A DNA stretch of 13,525 nt from Coprothermobacterota bacterium. Its GTDB lineage: Bacteria; Caldisericota; JANLFM01. Under the pieces are notes generated by a model, which searched no databases, was not told the origin of the DNA, and saw nothing but the letters and a program-made list of their open reading frames with translations. The stretch covers positions 1 through 13,525 of the forward strand of contig JAPLHX010000267.1 in the NCBI GenBank assembly GCA_026389415.1, given 5' to 3'. Below are positions 12,734 to 13,525 of this stretch, one piece after another; position 1 is the stretch's first letter, and the number at the start of each line of letters is the position of its first letter. Both the position numbers and the translations under genes were made by a program.

Positions 12734-13525
12734 TTATTGCAGTTGCTGCCGGATTTCTTGCTGCAGTTGTTTCGCTTCCGAGTTTGTCGGCGCCAATTCC
12801 AACACACGCTCGGTTTCAGCTTGCGCCTCCTCCGGACGGTCGGAGGACCGTAAGGAATGAACCAATTGCAAGTGTGCAGAGATGTCGGAAGGGTCCCCGA
12901 CCAAGTACTCCCGGTAGAGGTCCACGGCCGGGCCAAAGTCGCCTTTTTGGACATGTAATTCTGCCAGTTCCTTTTTCCATTCCAAGCGATCGGGAGCCAG
13001 GGACAACGCTTTTTGCAGGCTCTCCTGCGCTTTTTCGACATCTCCGGACGCTCGGGCGATTTTCGCCCGCATAGCCCAAGCAGAAGGATTCGAGGAATCC
13101 ATTTCCAGGACGCGATCCAATTGAACAGAAACCAGGATCGGTTCCAGATTGCCCAACACGACGGCCTTGTTCAATGCTTGCAGCGCGGGTTCTACCTGCT
13201 TGGCATCGAGCAGCAACTCCGCCAAGGCCAACTGGTTCTGGGAACGCTCCGGTTGCGTTTGAACGTATTCCTGGAAAACGGCGGCGGCCTCTGTTACCAA
13301 CCCCTGTCGCCGGTAGAGATCCTTAAGAACTAATAACACGGCTGGTTCCCCGGGAGCTGTTTGCCGCAGAGACTCCACTTCACGAATTGCTTCTGCCAGG
13401 CGGTCTGAATCCTGTGCCGCCAACTGGAATTCCTTGACTGCAGCAGGCAGATCCCCCTGCTGGACCAGGGTTCTTCCAAGGAGAAACCGTTTGTCGGGAT
13501 CCTCTGGGTGTTCGATCAAATCGGC
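12734..13525 (-). CDS. TPR-repeat protein, N-terminus beyond the window edge
   Basis: This is an all-helical protein of tandem tetratricopeptide repeats, a scaffold for protein-protein contacts. The frame is open to the window edge, so the true start is not visible; the TTG at 13519 is simply the first possible start codon. About six repeat units can be followed, for example DPDKRFLLGRTLVQQGDLPA, SAWAMRAKIARASGDVEKAQ, EWKKELAELHVQKGDFGPAV and AHLQLVHSLRSSDRPEEAQA, each with the TPR spacing of small and aromatic residues and often closed by a Pro-Asp/Asn-type turn. No signal peptide or membrane segment is in view. It ends at a TAA after QEIRQQLQ, directly continuing in frame into 12314-12733. 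Partner and function are unknown. Confidence 0.88.
   Translation of the reverse strand, partial: ADLIEHPEDPDKRFLLGRTLVQQGDLPAAVKEFQLAAQDSDRLAEAIREVESLRQTAPGEPAVLLVLKDLYRRQGLVTEAAAVFQEYVQTQPERSQNQLALAELLLDAKQVEPALQALNKAVVLGNLEPILVSVQLDRVLEMDSSNPSAWAMRAKIARASGDVEKAQESLQKALSLAPDRLEWKKELAELHVQKGDFGPAVDLYREYLVGDPSDISAHLQLVHSLRSSDRPEEAQAETERVLELAPTNSEAKQLQQEIRQQLQ

Overview
The window reads as bacterial chromosome of moderate GC content with dense, mostly co-directional genes. Two exported proteins (the sugar-binding protein and the glycoside hydrolase) carry lipobox signal peptides followed by Thr/Pro/Ser-rich tethers. That points to a cell with a single membrane or an atypical envelope. Together with a uptake-type [NiFe] hydrogenase, a GH57 glucanase and TPR/zinc-ribbon proteins, this fits Chloroflexota or another deep-branching, possibly thermophilic lineage. 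That assignment is inference; nothing here fixes the taxon.

Layout. (1) 1-898, plus strand: the 3' end of a [NiFe]-hydrogenase large subunit, overlapping the gene for its C-terminal maturation endopeptidase. (2) 1067-8549, plus strand: a maltodextrin/starch module in the order binding lipoprotein, palindromic hairpin, MalK-type ATPase, two MalF/MalG-type permeases, then a large lipid-anchored GH57 glucanase. The last C-terminal module of the GH57 protein is broken by a frameshift. The enzyme would cut alpha-glucan at the cell surface, the lipoprotein would capture the oligosaccharides and the ABC complex would import them. No regulator gene lies beside the module. (3) 8568-10825, minus strand: a two-domain short-chain dehydrogenase (extended SDR fused to classical SDR) followed by a small SCP2 sterol-carrier-domain protein whose ribosome binding site lies in a 9-bp hairpin. 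(4) 10826-11221: a divergent intergenic region with a good sigma-70-type promoter, a six-copy heptamer array and two copies of an 18-bp repeat. (5) 11222-12313, plus strand: an opine/octopine dehydrogenase-family protein. (6) 12314-13525, minus strand: a TPR protein with a C-terminal double-CxxC zinc ribbon, interrupted by one in-frame TAA and running off the window edge.

The most distinctive signals are: the 18-bp repeat, present three times, with one copy inverted inside the malF coding sequence; the two probable gene-decay events (GH57 C-terminus and TPR protein); the hairpin over the SCP2 ribosome binding site; the 30-bp perfect palindrome between malE and malK; and the unusually long predicted cleaved tail of the hydrogenase subunit. 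I saw no CRISPR array, insertion sequence, phage gene, tRNA or rRNA, and no gene set that clearly forms a new defence or biosynthetic system.
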